A stretch of DNA of 64,000 bases, taken from the NCBI GenBank assembly GCA_033762815.1, contig JANRLF010000004.1, positions 124,001 to 188,000 of the forward strand, given 5' to 3'. Origin of the DNA: JANRLF01 sp033762815 (lineage in GTDB: Bacteria > Bacteroidota > Bacteroidia > Chitinophagales > CAIOSU01). A program made the translations under genes and the position numbers. The notes under the pieces are model-generated. The model saw only the letters and a list, made by a program, of their open reading frames with translations, was not told the origin of the DNA and made no database searches. Positions 26,455 to 34,615 of the stretch are shown one piece after another; the stretch's first letter is position 1; each line of letters opens with the position of its first letter.

Positions 26455-26519
26455 AGGGGAGCCCCTTCCTGTCAAGAATGGCGTGAAGCCTTAAGCGGGT
26501 TTGGGGCTGTTGTTTTTTT
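26455..26519 (+). terminator. Possible terminator after the collagen-like gene
   Basis: AGCCCC near 26460 can pair with GGGGCT at 26503-26508, and TGTTGTTTTTTT follows. The loop is long (about 38 bases), so efficiency is doubtful. Confidence 0.35.
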
Positions 26520-26524
26520 CTGTA

Positions 26525-27355
26525 TCACCCCATCCCTTTTCCGATTTGCGAATTGCTATTGGCCCTGACTCTGGTAATAGGGATACTTATCTGTTTTGGG
26601 GGTTCACAGCCATTTTTTACTTCATTGTAAGTATTCCAAAGCCGTTGCAGCCAGAAATACGCTGGCCGCTGTAGGCGGGTCAGTAACTCGGCAATATCGT
26701 TATCGAGTTCGGCAGCCCTTTTCATAAAGCCGGCATTGGGCTTTATGCGGCCATGTTTACTGCCCAGCCCCGGCAGTTTGGTTGACAGGCGTTTGGCTCC
26801 GTTTTGGGCCCAATAGTCGGCCGCTGACCAGGTGCTGTCGGCACCAGGGCCCATGGGCAAGAGGCTTTCATAATCAGACCAGGCCTCGATAAAGGTTATT
26901 TCCCCTTGGTCATTGAAGGTAAATTCTTCATAGATGGGACATTGCTGCCCACTATAGTTGAACACTACGTGGCAGCGGCAAAAGGGCTGCTGATCGAAAT
27001 ACCTGCAGTCCATTGCATCGTAACTGGTAGGCGTCAGTTTCAGTACGGCATCGGTGGCATAGAGGTTTTTGCGGGTGTAGCCGGTCAGCAACAGCCAGGG
27101 GGGCCATTCCCAACGGATAACCCGCCTGCTATAACGGGGCACTACCCGCAGGGGCACATCAGATTGCATGGTAAGGAAATACTTTACCCCCTGCTCCACA
27201 TAATACTCCGGGCCGAACACCGGTCTCAGCACCGTAGACAATGCACTATCGGTACGGCCTGTATCGGAAGGGCAAGTAGCATGTTGCTCACTACCATGGG
27301 CCCAACTGACACTTACCAGGGCATTAATGAGCAATAGGGTTCTTATCATCTTCAT
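26525..27355 (-). CDS. Secreted or periplasmic hypothetical protein
   Basis: 276 residues from the ATG at 27355 (an upstream TTG at 27361 is possible). Signal peptide MKMIRTLLLINALVSVSWAHG. The mature region has several Cys (CPSDTG, MDCRYFDQQPFCRCHV, QQCP) that may form disulphides, a beta-rich middle (FTFNDQGEITFIEAWSDYESLLPMG, reminiscent of SnoaL/NTF2-like or lipid-binding folds but not conclusive), and a helical C-terminal segment (RAAELDNDIAELLTRLQRP). The gene converges with the collagen-like gene. Family not recognised. Confidence 0.7.
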   Translation of the reverse strand: MKMIRTLLLINALVSVSWAHGSEQHATCPSDTGRTDSALSTVLRPVFGPEYYVEQGVKYFLTMQSDVPLRVVPRYSRRVIRWEWPPWLLLTGYTRKNLYATDAVLKLTPTSYDAMDCRYFDQQPFCRCHVVFNYSGQQCPIYEEFTFNDQGEITFIEAWSDYESLLPMGPGADSTWSAADYWAQNGAKRLSTKLPGLGSKHGRIKPNAGFMKRAAELDNDIAELLTRLQRPAYFWLQRLWNTYNEVKNGCEPPKQISIPITRVRANSNSQIGKGMG

Positions 27356-27460
27356 AATCAAATGATATACAATACTAAGGGAAATTATTAAACCACCCTA
27401 GCTAGCGCACGTCTGTAACCTGTGCAACCAACCGAAACTCAAAGTACACAAAGCGCCCCC

Positions 27461-27540
27461 ACATGCGCGTAGATTAGCGCAGCGTATCTACGTGCAAGCT
27501 GTTAGGTAGCTTGCAGCTACCATGCCCCAAAAGGCATAAC
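27461..27540 (+). repeat. Triple-hairpin repeat, copy 5
   Basis: Same layout as 21461-21540: first hairpin intact, GGTAGCT-TGC-AGCTACC intact, third hairpin shortened to ATGCC/GGCAT by one change. The conserved tail follows to about 27615. It lies downstream of the YafQ-type toxin gene. Confidence 0.8.
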
Positions 27541-27650
27541 TGCTACTAAGCCAACTGTAGCCCTTCAAGCAACTTCCCCCCTAGCGCAAGAATGACAAAG
27601 CAGATAGCTAGCAAGCCTTATTGTACCGAAGTATAGGCCAAGCATACTAC

Positions 27651-27923
27651 TTAAAACAAATCAGCATGGGTACCTGTACGGGTCAGGGTTATCTCCTTGC
27701 TGTTGTCATCTTGCAACCAAATCATCAACCAATCAGGCTTAATATGGCATTCCCAAAAGCCTTTGTAATCACCTGTTAACTTATGTGGCTTGTAGCTTGC
27801 GGGAAGTGAACCCGTCTTTTCCAATTTACTGATGGCAGTATGCAGGAGATTGAGTTTTAAGCCCCTTTTTTGGCAAAGCTTATAGTCCTTTTTAAACTGT
27901 GTAGTGGTACTTAACTGGTACAT
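27651..27923 (-). CDS. YafQ/RelE-family mRNA interferase toxin
   Basis: 90-residue ParE/RelE-superfamily toxin of the YafQ type. From the ATG at 27923: YQLSTTTQFKKDYKLCQKRG (start of the fold), LPASYKPHKLTGDYKGFWECHIKPDWLMIW (with the conserved His and Trp/Asp residues of YafQ) and the final strand EITLTRTGTHADLF, where His near the end is the expected catalytic residue. It would cut mRNA on the ribosome. One base separates its start from the stop of the upstream antitoxin gene. A longer start at 27944 would overlap the antitoxin and is less likely. Confidence 0.88.
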   Translation of the reverse strand: MYQLSTTTQFKKDYKLCQKRGLKLNLLHTAISKLEKTGSLPASYKPHKLTGDYKGFWECHIKPDWLMIWLQDDNSKEITLTRTGTHADLF

Positions 27924-27924
27924 G

Positions 27925-28122
27925 CTATTTGCCCAGATATTCAATTAAGTCCTTTGAATTTTTATGTTTTCTAGCCTTACCTTCCTTTGCCGATTTCATG
28001 GCACGCCTGGTCACTGCATTGGGTTCATCCAGTATTTTCACAAACGGCAGGGTCTCCAACAGGGCTACAAACTTCTTTGCCTGCTCGCTTTTTGTATCAA
28101 TGCTTAGATAAGTCATGTGCAT
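27925..28122 (-). CDS. Antitoxin of the YafQ-type pair
   Basis: 65 residues. N-terminal MHMTYLSIDTKSEQAKKFVALLETLPFVKIL forms a beta-helix unit common to Bacteroidetes antitoxins of RelE/YafQ toxins; the C-terminal lysine-rich tail (AMKSAKEGKARKHKNSKDLIEYLGK) should bind the toxin. Its stop and the toxin ATG are one base apart. Upstream, the DNA at about 28123-28200 is the likely autoregulated promoter. An upstream start at 28188 is possible but the extra residues look non-coding. Confidence 0.78.
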   Translation of the reverse strand: MHMTYLSIDTKSEQAKKFVALLETLPFVKILDEPNAVTRRAMKSAKEGKARKHKNSKDLIEYLGK

Positions 28123-28223
28123 ATTGTTTATAAGGTAAATGTAGGTAATCTTGCAACGGTGGTCAAGCCATAATTGTTTCAAACCCAACTTGTCACCTTG
28201 GAATCAGAAAAATATTTTCCCCG

Positions 28224-28303
28224 CGTTGTGCGCAGATTAGCAAAGCGTATCTACGTGCAAGCAGTTCGGTAGCTTGCAGCTGCCATGCCCCTAAAGGGTA
28301 AAA
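28224..28303 (+). repeat. Triple-hairpin repeat, copy 6
   Basis: First and second hairpins conserved with small changes (GCAAGCA / AGCTTGC is one mismatch), the competing GGTAGCT / AGCTGCC stem keeps a G-T pair, and the third hairpin is CCC-CTAAA-GGG. About 85 percent identical to copies 3 and 4. Confidence 0.78.
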
Positions 28304-28438
28304 CTACCATTAAGCAAGATGCAGCCCTTCAAGCAGACTTTCCCCGCACTGGCCTATAAATGCAGCCGCGCCAAACGGGAGTTTAGTGGCGTTTGGAAAC
28401 GCCGCTTACAGGCATCCCTGTCCAGCCAGCAAGGCGGG

Positions 28439-28458
28439 CTCGTCATAGACGAGGACAA
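28439..28458. repeat. TCCTCGTC hairpin, copy 3
   Basis: CTCGTC-ATA-GACGAG, the core of the same hairpin family as 10402 and 12572, here in reverse orientation. Confidence 0.5.
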
Positions 28459-28533
28459 GGTGGGGGCACTAATGGCCAAGTCATCATGCAGAAACTGCTA
28501 TACCAGCCATAATAGCTAGAAGTTCTTTTTGAG

Positions 28534-28566
28534 AGAGGGCTGTCCGAAAGATGGCCCTCTTTATTT
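28534..28566 (+). terminator. Terminator-like hairpin of uncertain purpose
   Basis: AGAGGGC (28534-28540) pairs with GCCCTCT (28554-28560), followed by TTATTTT. No plus-strand gene precedes it closely, so it may be a remnant of a lost gene or of an insertion element. Confidence 0.4.
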
Positions 28567-28732
28567 TGCGTTGTTTCATCATAAGGTTAAACCATGCGCT
28601 TGCACGGCTGTCTATTCTATTGATATAGTGAAAACACTCATTTATCTTAGCAATGGTAACCCTTATACGTGTTAGACCACGCGGTTAATTCCAATTTTTC
28701 CTGAACCAAAATTACACTAACTTTATAAATGC

Positions 28733-28756
28733 AAAAAGGGGGCGGCAACCCCCTTT
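28733..28756 (-). terminator. Rho-independent terminator downstream of the P63C gene
   Basis: On the minus strand: AAGGGGG, a 6-base loop, CCCCCTT and a further TTT. It lies about 96 bases past the stop codon at 28852. Confidence 0.7.
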
Positions 28757-28851
28757 AAGACGCAGTAAGAATATTATTATCGGCTAATGAGACCTGTCTT
28801 GACATTCAGGTATATACATTGGTACTTGTCCTGCGATTTTCACTGTAATTA

Positions 28852-29778
28852 TTAATCGTCAACTAAGTTTAGGCTCAACTGGTCGCCCTGCTTAGGGTAT
28901 ACCATGTTTACCATTTCAATATATTTCCTCCATGAAGTATTGGCTTTTGCTAGCGCTAACAAGCCGCCAAAAAATTCCCTCAATTTTGGTTCGCCTACCT
29001 CGTCAGTAAGGAACTGGAAGTGCTTAAATTCTCTTTGCCCTTTTTCGTTCTTGGGATTTCGTCTCTCTAGTTCGGCTAATAGTCCTGTCGCAATTCTATC
29101 ATACACATATTCATTTGTCCATTTACCGATAACTCCAGGTCTTTTTTGGGCGTTCTCTGTCTTCCATGCCCATCCATTTAGTCTAAACCATTGCTTATAT
29201 AGTTCCAACGGAAATGTTATTTGATACTTTTTAGCCCGCTCTAAAAGCAACTCTTGCAAAAATATCTTTTCAAGTTCACCTTTCATACGGACGTCTTGAT
29301 AGCCCGTTGCTTCGTCAACCAGTGCTATAATGCCTACCTTGGCAAATGCCTTTAACATGGTATAGGCATTGTCCGCAACTTCCAAAAATCTAGCATTATC
29401 AATGCCGTTGTTTTTAGCGGTTATATATACGTCGCATATATCGGCTATTATAGTTGCGTCAACGCCATTTGCTTCTACTCCCGACTTGGCAGTATATAAA
29501 ACCGCGTGTTCAAATTTTTCACGTAACTCATTGGTAATGAATCGTTGTAGGTACTTGGCAGACAGATATTCGGGCAAAACCGCGCTACCATCTTTCCCAG
29601 CCAATTTCTTCTTCTGCCAGTAAGCGCCACCGCCCTTAATACCAAAAGCGGTAGCCAAACTTCGTTCAGAAAATATCCGTCGGTTATCGTCCAATACTGC
29701 GGAAGATATGATAAACCCATTCAGGTTTACATCGCCGTTATAAATGGCTTTTGGAATTTTTGCTGGTTTACTTGACAT
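28852..29778 (-). CDS. P63C domain-containing protein
   Basis: 308 residues. It opens with PKAIYNGDVNLNGFIISSAVLDDNRRIFSERSLATAFGIKG, the pattern of P63C proteins, which are found in phages and scattered through Bacteroidota and Firmicutes genomes. The middle (EKFEHAVLYTAKSGVEANGVDATIIADICDVYITA) is helical and shows the conserved DATIIADICD segment; the rest contains Trp/Lys-rich helices (LYKQWFRLNGWAWKTENAQKRPGVIGKWTNEYVYDRI) of the kind seen in KilA-like, possibly DNA-binding, proteins. Its start codon overlaps the end of the zinc-ribbon gene by 11 bp. The biochemical role of P63C proteins is not established. Confidence 0.85.
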   Translation of the reverse strand: MSSKPAKIPKAIYNGDVNLNGFIISSAVLDDNRRIFSERSLATAFGIKGGGAYWQKKKLAGKDGSAVLPEYLSAKYLQRFITNELREKFEHAVLYTAKSGVEANGVDATIIADICDVYITAKNNGIDNARFLEVADNAYTMLKAFAKVGIIALVDEATGYQDVRMKGELEKIFLQELLLERAKKYQITFPLELYKQWFRLNGWAWKTENAQKRPGVIGKWTNEYVYDRIATGLLAELERRNPKNEKGQREFKHFQFLTDEVGEPKLREFFGGLLALAKANTSWRKYIEMVNMVYPKQGDQLSLNLVDD

Positions 29779-30178
29779 AGTCTAACGTTTTATCTATTGC
29801 TTGCAATAATTGAGGTTCTGTGACCAAGTGTTGTTTAATTTTCTTTTGCATTCCCCATGCCGTATCTTTCGCTACCCCGATTTCGGTTGCCAAATCCCTT
29901 ACACTTTTATCTTCTAACGGATGTATCGTTACTATAATGGCGTAAAACCATTTTTGCAAATCCAGTTTAGTCTTATGGAAAATGGTTTTTGATGTTACCG
30001 TAAATGTTCTGTTACAAAGATTGCAATGGTATTTATGTGCTTGTCCAACAGGACTAAATTTTGCATACCCGCAGATGGGGCATAATGGTTCTTTGCTCCA
30101 TCTTGCCTTTTCTAAGAAGGTAAGGCAATCGTTTTGGGTTGGAAACTTGATATAAATATCGGTCAATCGCATTGTCAT
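29768..30178 (-). CDS. IS1595-like transposase N-terminal part (zinc ribbon plus HTH), possibly repurposed
   Basis: 136 residues from the ATG at 30178. The zinc ribbon is visible as CPICGYAKFSPVGQAHKYHCNLCN, two CxxC pairs, followed by RTFTVTSKTIFHKTKLDLQKWFYAI, the hallmark of IS1595/ISXO2-type transposases, and a helix-turn-helix (VRDLATEIGVAKDTAWGMQKKIKQHL). The DDE catalytic domain of a full transposase (about 300 residues) is absent, and the frame ends cleanly by overlapping the P63C start by 11 bp. That arrangement suggests a stable DNA-binding partner of P63C and not a decayed transposon. No inverted repeats are visible around it. Confidence 0.8.
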   Translation of the reverse strand: MTMRLTDIYIKFPTQNDCLTFLEKARWSKEPLCPICGYAKFSPVGQAHKYHCNLCNRTFTVTSKTIFHKTKLDLQKWFYAIIVTIHPLEDKSVRDLATEIGVAKDTAWGMQKKIKQHLVTEPQLLQAIDKTLDYVK

Positions 30179-30311
30179 TGTTAAATGTAGAAACAAAATT
30201 CAGAATAAATTCTGCAGTTTCAAAATAATCTTCTTCATTTGTCTATGACAACATGCTAAGCCATGAAAGCATTCAAATCAATCATAGAATTTCAGAAACA
30301 TTTTGACCCCA

Positions 30312-30380
30312 ATGTAGCGCGTAGAGTAGCAAAGCGTATCTACGTGCAAGCAGTTCGGTAGCTTGCAGCTACCAATGCCC
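30312..30380 (+). repeat. Triple-hairpin repeat, copy 7 (truncated)
   Basis: First hairpin (one change) and the overlapping GGTAGCT-TGC-AGCTACC stem are kept; the third hairpin is missing because the sequence changes after ATGCCCC. Confidence 0.7.
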
Positions 30381-30738
30381 CCACCTAACCCAAGCATCCC
30401 CTTACTTCCCGCCCTAGCGGTTCCTGTTTAATATCCTGTCCCCTATTTCATCCAAAAAAAATAGGGTCACTGAGTGGCTACCCAGCGGGCACGGTTAGCA
30501 CACCAACTGGCAATTCATGGCGTCCCAACCTATTACTGTAGGTGCACTCATTGCAGCAATGATACTTTGGCGCAGGTACGGGAAAAATATCTTTCCCGTA
30601 ACAGTTGCAACAATAGCACTAAATACCTACCATTATATAAAACGCAGCTAAAAACGTAGCTAAAAACACCACAAAAAACACAAAAAACACACCTTTTTCG
30701 CACAAAACATTGGATATCAATCAACTAATAGAAACTGA

Positions 30739-30793
30739 AGTACCACTGAAATACCACCGAAGCACCACTGAAACACCACCGAAAGGTCACCGA
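30739..30793. repeat. Five-unit 11-bp tandem repeat
   Basis: Units AGTACCACTGA, AATACCACCGA, AGCACCACTGA, AACACCACCGA and AAGGTCACCGA follow without gaps. Consensus ARNACCACYGA. The 11-bp period is near one helical turn and is not a multiple of three. Confidence 0.75.
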
Positions 30794-30963
30794 AATACAT
30801 TTACTTCGCACCGGCTTTAGCCCAGTTTTGAACTGGTTTTGCAGAATTATTTCTAAAAAAATGGGGTTTGGATATAAGTATATGTGCGTTTCTATAATGT
30901 CTTTGACCAAAATTTGACAACAGCCCGAGCAGGGAGCCTAAATAAAATCGTACCTTTATTAAA

Positions 30964-32838
30964 ATGGACCACTTTTTACGCATACTTTTTATATTGCTGG
31001 TTTTACCCTCGGCAGCTTGGGCGCAAAAGCAAGGAATGGAGCAACCCGGTGATTTGCCTTTTGTGCACAGGAAGGCGCAAACCACCCTGTTAAATGCCGC
31101 TCTGCCAACAGGCAATGCCAAGCTGGAAGATGCCATAGTGGCTTATCTTGTAGCTAACCACCCGAATTTTATAAACCCTTTGAACGGCCTACAATTGGTT
31201 GCGGTGAAAACCAGCCCGGGCGGTAGGCATTTCACCTTCAACCAAACTTATAACGGTTGGTGGCTAGCACATGCACCTGTGAAGGTGAATATGGATGCCC
31301 ATGAGCATATTCGCTCCATTACAGACAACTCCTATGCTACCCAGGCTTGGGATTTAAAGACTTTGGAAAATGAAGTGAATGCACTTTTACAGCATCACCC
31401 TATTCAAAGCTACCAAGAGCAGTATCCAGAGGTGGTAGTGGAGCAACAGCAAATGGCTATAGCCATGCTGGACAACTACCCTCAGGCCGTACAGTATGCA
31501 ACCATATACGAACCGAAAACCGGAAGGCATTTCGAACTGATGCTGGGCAAGGATGCCACGGTGCTTTGGCAATATGATTTGAACAGTTATAGCGATGGTA
31601 TCCCTGCCAATGTAAGTGGCAAAATCTTTAATCCAGACCCTTTAACTACTGCCGAAACGATATACGCTGGCCAATACAGAGATTTCAATGACAGTAACAA
31701 GGTAGAACTGACCAATGAATTGCAAACCGTGAATTTTACGGTTACGCTCGATACCGTGTACGAGCTTAAGAATGACCGCATCACTTTGATGGAGTTCAGT
31801 ACGCCTAGCAAGCCCCCCGTGTTTGCTGTAAGTCCTACTTTCAATTACAGTCGTCAAGAGGATGGTTTTGAGGATGTTAACACTTATTACCATTTGACTT
31901 ACTTTAATGGTTATATCGATGGTTTGGGTTTTACTGATCTGGCTGATTTCTTGGTGCAGGTGGACCCACATGGCCTAGACAATGACGACAATTCCATGTA
32001 CTCAAAAGGTGGCGGAATGCCCCGCTTGTTCTTTGGCGAAGGGGGGGTGGATGACGCTGAAGATGCCGATGTGGTAATCCATGAATATGGCCACGCCCTA
32101 TCGGACAATGCTTCTCCCTCGTCCAACTTTGGCAACGAACGTTCATCAATTGATGAAGGTATTGGCGATTATTTGGCCACCTCTTATTCCCGCTCTATCA
32201 ATCCTTTCCGTTGGGAGGATATGTTTACTTGGGATGGCCACAACGAGTACTGGAACGGAAGAACTGCCAATAGCAGCAAGCATTACCCTGAAAACTTGAC
32301 CAGCAGCATTCATGGCAATGGCGAAATGTGGAGCTCTGCCCTTATGGAAATTTGGCAAGAGCTGGGTAGGGAGGTAACGGATAAGTTAATGTTTCAAACC
32401 TTGTACGGCTTATCTAGCGGCATGACCATGGCCGATGCGGCCTTGCTTTACCTTCAAGCCGATACGCTGCTGTACAGCGGTGTTCATAGCTGTGTGATAG
32501 CCGAGAAATTCTATAACCGTGGTTTTTTGGATAGTACCAATGCCCCTTTATGCGCCATTGGGTTGGAAGAAAACAACAATAGCTTCATCCAAGTTTTGAA
32601 TACAGAAGGATTTGCGTTTAGCAACCAACCTGTATTGATTAAGAATGAATTGCAAACTCGGGTTCAGTCCATTCTTCTAACGGATGTTGCGGGAAGAATC
32701 CTTGTAAGTAGGCAGGACTTGGGCGATAGCCAGTATTTTTTGGATGGCAGCGCTTTGGCAAAAGGCCTATATGTTTTGACAATTTCAACTGCAGAGGGCA
32801 GTAAGACAGTAAAACTGATAAAAGCCAAGGATTACTGA
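30964..32838 (+). CDS. Secreted M36 (fungalysin/thermolysin-like) metalloprotease with T9SS sorting domain
   Basis: 624 residues. Signal peptide MDHFLRILFILLVLPSAAWAQ; propeptide of FTP/PepSY type (about 30-200); gluzincin catalytic domain with HEYGH at residues 373-377 and the third zinc ligand Glu398 in SIDEGIGDY; helical C-terminal part of the enzyme (to about 540); and a C-terminal Por sorting-like domain (SFIQVLNTEGFAFSN to KTVKLIKAKDY) containing DVAGRILVSR and GLYVLTIS. It is therefore probably exported by the type IX system and degrades external proteins. It overlaps the convergent universal stress gene by 7 bp. Confidence 0.88.
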   Translation: MDHFLRILFILLVLPSAAWAQKQGMEQPGDLPFVHRKAQTTLLNAALPTGNAKLEDAIVAYLVANHPNFINPLNGLQLVAVKTSPGGRHFTFNQTYNGWWLAHAPVKVNMDAHEHIRSITDNSYATQAWDLKTLENEVNALLQHHPIQSYQEQYPEVVVEQQQMAIAMLDNYPQAVQYATIYEPKTGRHFELMLGKDATVLWQYDLNSYSDGIPANVSGKIFNPDPLTTAETIYAGQYRDFNDSNKVELTNELQTVNFTVTLDTVYELKNDRITLMEFSTPSKPPVFAVSPTFNYSRQEDGFEDVNTYYHLTYFNGYIDGLGFTDLADFLVQVDPHGLDNDDNSMYSKGGGMPRLFFGEGGVDDAEDADVVIHEYGHALSDNASPSSNFGNERSSIDEGIGDYLATSYSRSINPFRWEDMFTWDGHNEYWNGRTANSSKHYPENLTSSIHGNGEMWSSALMEIWQELGREVTDKLMFQTLYGLSSGMTMADAALLYLQADTLLYSGVHSCVIAEKFYNRGFLDSTNAPLCAIGLEENNNSFIQVLNTEGFAFSNQPVLIKNELQTRVQSILLTDVAGRILVSRQDLGDSQYFLDGSALAKGLYVLTISTAEGSKTVKLIKAKDY

Positions 32839-33697
32839 TAGCCAGGCCTTATGCTTAGTACGGGCTTTGTCGATTGCTCAATCACTTTTCGGGCAGTGGA
32901 GCCCATGGTCATATCCACCAACTGGTTTTCCTCACTGGTCATAATGATGAGCAAGTCGGCATTGATTTCATCGGCATATTCCAAGACTGCCTCGGTAATG
33001 TTTTCATTGCGCAGCATTTTGGTTACCACCGGTATTTTGGCAGCTTTAATCTGTGAGGCCACTTCTTCCAGTTGCTTTTCCAACCTATCATAGCTCAAGC
33101 GTATTTCATCCAAAAGCGTAGAAACCGACAATAGGAATATTTCGCTTTTGAAAACCTTGGCTATTTTGATGGCAGATACCACTTTGTCCTTGGTTTCCTT
33201 GGTGGTATCCAGTGGAAGCAGCAACCTTTTGAAACGCACTTCCTGATTGGTATCTTCCCGCACGGTTATCACCGGGCAAGAGGCTATGCGCACGGTTCTG
33301 TAAGCATTCGACCTAGTAAGAATTTACCAAAATCACCAACCCCGCTGCTGCCGTGGGTGCCCATAACAATTAAGTCCACGCCCTCCTGCTCAATGATATG
33401 GTGTATGATTTTATGGATTTTGCCATTCTCTAGTCTTATGTTGATGGGGATGCCCCACAAATCGGTGTTATCGTTTTTGATTTCCATCAACTTTTTGTTG
33501 ATTTCCTTTTTGATGGCAGCGTTAACATCAATGATGTGGTTAATGGCCGTATTTTCCTGATAGTGTTCAATCACGTGCAGCAGCACTACTTCCGCATCGG
33601 AATATTTGGCCATGGCAGCGGCATAATGGAGGGCATTGAGTGAATGTGGCGAAAAATCGGTAGGAACCAATATCTTTTTTAAATTGAATTTTAGCAC
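32832..33697 (-). pseudogene. Frameshifted two-domain universal stress protein (UspA family)
   Basis: Two open pieces make one ordinary Bacteroidetes tandem-Usp protein. The N-terminal piece (from about 33697) has KKILVPTDFSPHSLNALHYAAAMAK and the ATP-binding LIVMGTHGSSGVGDF...LLG motif; then it breaks. The C-terminal piece continues after a one-base deletion at 33311-33313 with the expected SNAYRTVRIASCPVITVRE and a second Usp domain that ends LSIRPGYQ at 32832. Without the shift the gene would encode roughly 290 residues. A sequencing error is an equally good explanation, because both halves are otherwise well conserved. The start at 33697 is a GTG; an upstream TTG at 33727 is possible. Confidence 0.85.
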
Positions 33698-33736
33698 TTT
33701 GCTAGACTTTATAATTTTGGAGTGCAAAGATACACC

Positions 33737-34612
33737 ATGGCAAACTATTCTATTCCTGAATCTGAACTGATTTTAAACAGCGATGGTAGCGTGTACCATT
33801 TGCATATACATGCTGAGCAGTTGGCCGATACGGTAATTACCGTGGGCGACCCGAGCCGGGTAGAGGCTGTAAGCAAGTATTTCGACAGGATTGAGCACAA
33901 AAGCACCAACCGTGAGTTCGTGGTCCATACGGGGTATATTGGCAGCAAGCGGCTTACCGTACTTTCTACAGGTATAGGTACGGACAATATCGATATCGTG
34001 CTGAATGAATTGGACGCCTTGGTAAATATTGACCTGCGACAGCGTACGATAAAGGAGCAATTGAAGTCGTTGGATATCATACGGATAGGTACTTGCGGTG
34101 GCTTACAGCCCGAACTGGGTCTGGATTCATACGTCATTACCCGAGAGGCAATAGGCATGGATGGCCTGCTGAATTTCTATGAACAAAGAGATAGGCACTA
34201 TTCCTCCATATTGCTTCATTTGCAAGAACATTTGGAGATAACGGATGCCGTTTGCGCCCCATATATTCAGGAAGCAGCACCTTCATTATTGCAGTTGTTT
34301 GGCGATGAGTTTATACCCGGCATAACGGTTACTTGTACTGGCTTTTATGCCCCACAAGGCAGGCAACTCCGTTTAAGCCCTTCCATTAGCGGGTTTGTCG
34401 ATAGGTTGATCAATTTTAGGCATGAGGGGCAAAGCCTTACCAATTTCGAAATGGAGACTGCCGGTATTTACGGCCTCGGTAAGCTGCTCGGCCATCATTG
34501 TTGCTCCATCAGTACCGTAGTGGCCAACAGGGCATTGCACACCTTTAGCAGCAATTATCAAGTGTCTGTTGACAGGATGATTCAAAAGGTATTGGAGAAA
34601 GTTGGCGGTTAA
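33737..34612 (+). CDS. Nucleoside phosphorylase (uridine phosphorylase-like)
   Basis: 291-residue member of the nucleoside phosphorylase I superfamily, which splits nucleosides with phosphate for pyrimidine or purine salvage. Motifs: VGDPSRVEAVSKYF and VHTGYIGSKRLTVLSTGIGTDN (phosphate and ribose binding), RIGTCGGLQ (the conserved GTCG-type strand), and NFEMETAGIYGLGKLLGH, with the Glu-Met-Glu ribose-binding triad. Start taken as ATG at 33737; the frame can be opened at 33722 but the extra residues are unlikely. It is longer than E. coli Udp (253), typical for Bacteroidetes. It overlaps no neighbour, and is divergent from the stress protein. Confidence 0.88.
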   Translation: MANYSIPESELILNSDGSVYHLHIHAEQLADTVITVGDPSRVEAVSKYFDRIEHKSTNREFVVHTGYIGSKRLTVLSTGIGTDNIDIVLNELDALVNIDLRQRTIKEQLKSLDIIRIGTCGGLQPELGLDSYVITREAIGMDGLLNFYEQRDRHYSSILLHLQEHLEITDAVCAPYIQEAAPSLLQLFGDEFIPGITVTCTGFYAPQGRQLRLSPSISGFVDRLINFRHEGQSLTNFEMETAGIYGLGKLLGHHCCSISTVVANRALHTFSSNYQVSVDRMIQKVLEKVGG

Positions 34613-34615
34613 TGG

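Larger units (their letters stand above)
28189..28851. other. Repeat-filled spacer between the YafQ pair and the P63C gene
   Basis: Contains triple-hairpin copy 6 (28224-28303), a GGCGTTTGGAAACGCC hairpin near 28387, a TCCTCGTC-type hairpin (28439-28458), a possible terminator (28534-28566) and the P63C terminator (28733-28756). A 66-codon plus-strand frame at 28319 runs through these repeats and is not considered a gene. Confidence 0.5.
30197..30963. other. Spacer with repeats between the zinc-ribbon gene and the M36 protease
   Basis: Holds triple-hairpin copy 7 (30312-30380), a possible hairpin CCCTATTT...AAATAGGG near 30446-30472, an ACGGGAAAAATATCTTTCCCGT hairpin near 30578-30600, and an 11-bp tandem repeat (30739-30793). 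A 61-codon frame at 30474 has no recognisable content. Promoters for the two divergent genes should be here but none fits well. Confidence 0.45.

Noticed and set aside
28319..28519. 66-codon frame in the spacer beside the P63C gene
   Set aside because: It runs through hairpin repeats, with no sensible start context.
29768..30178. Intact insertion sequence
   Set aside because: No catalytic DDE domain and no terminal inverted repeats or target duplication are visible.
30474..30659. 61-codon frame upstream of the M36 protease
   Set aside because: Short, no promoter or family, overlaps hairpin-forming sequence.
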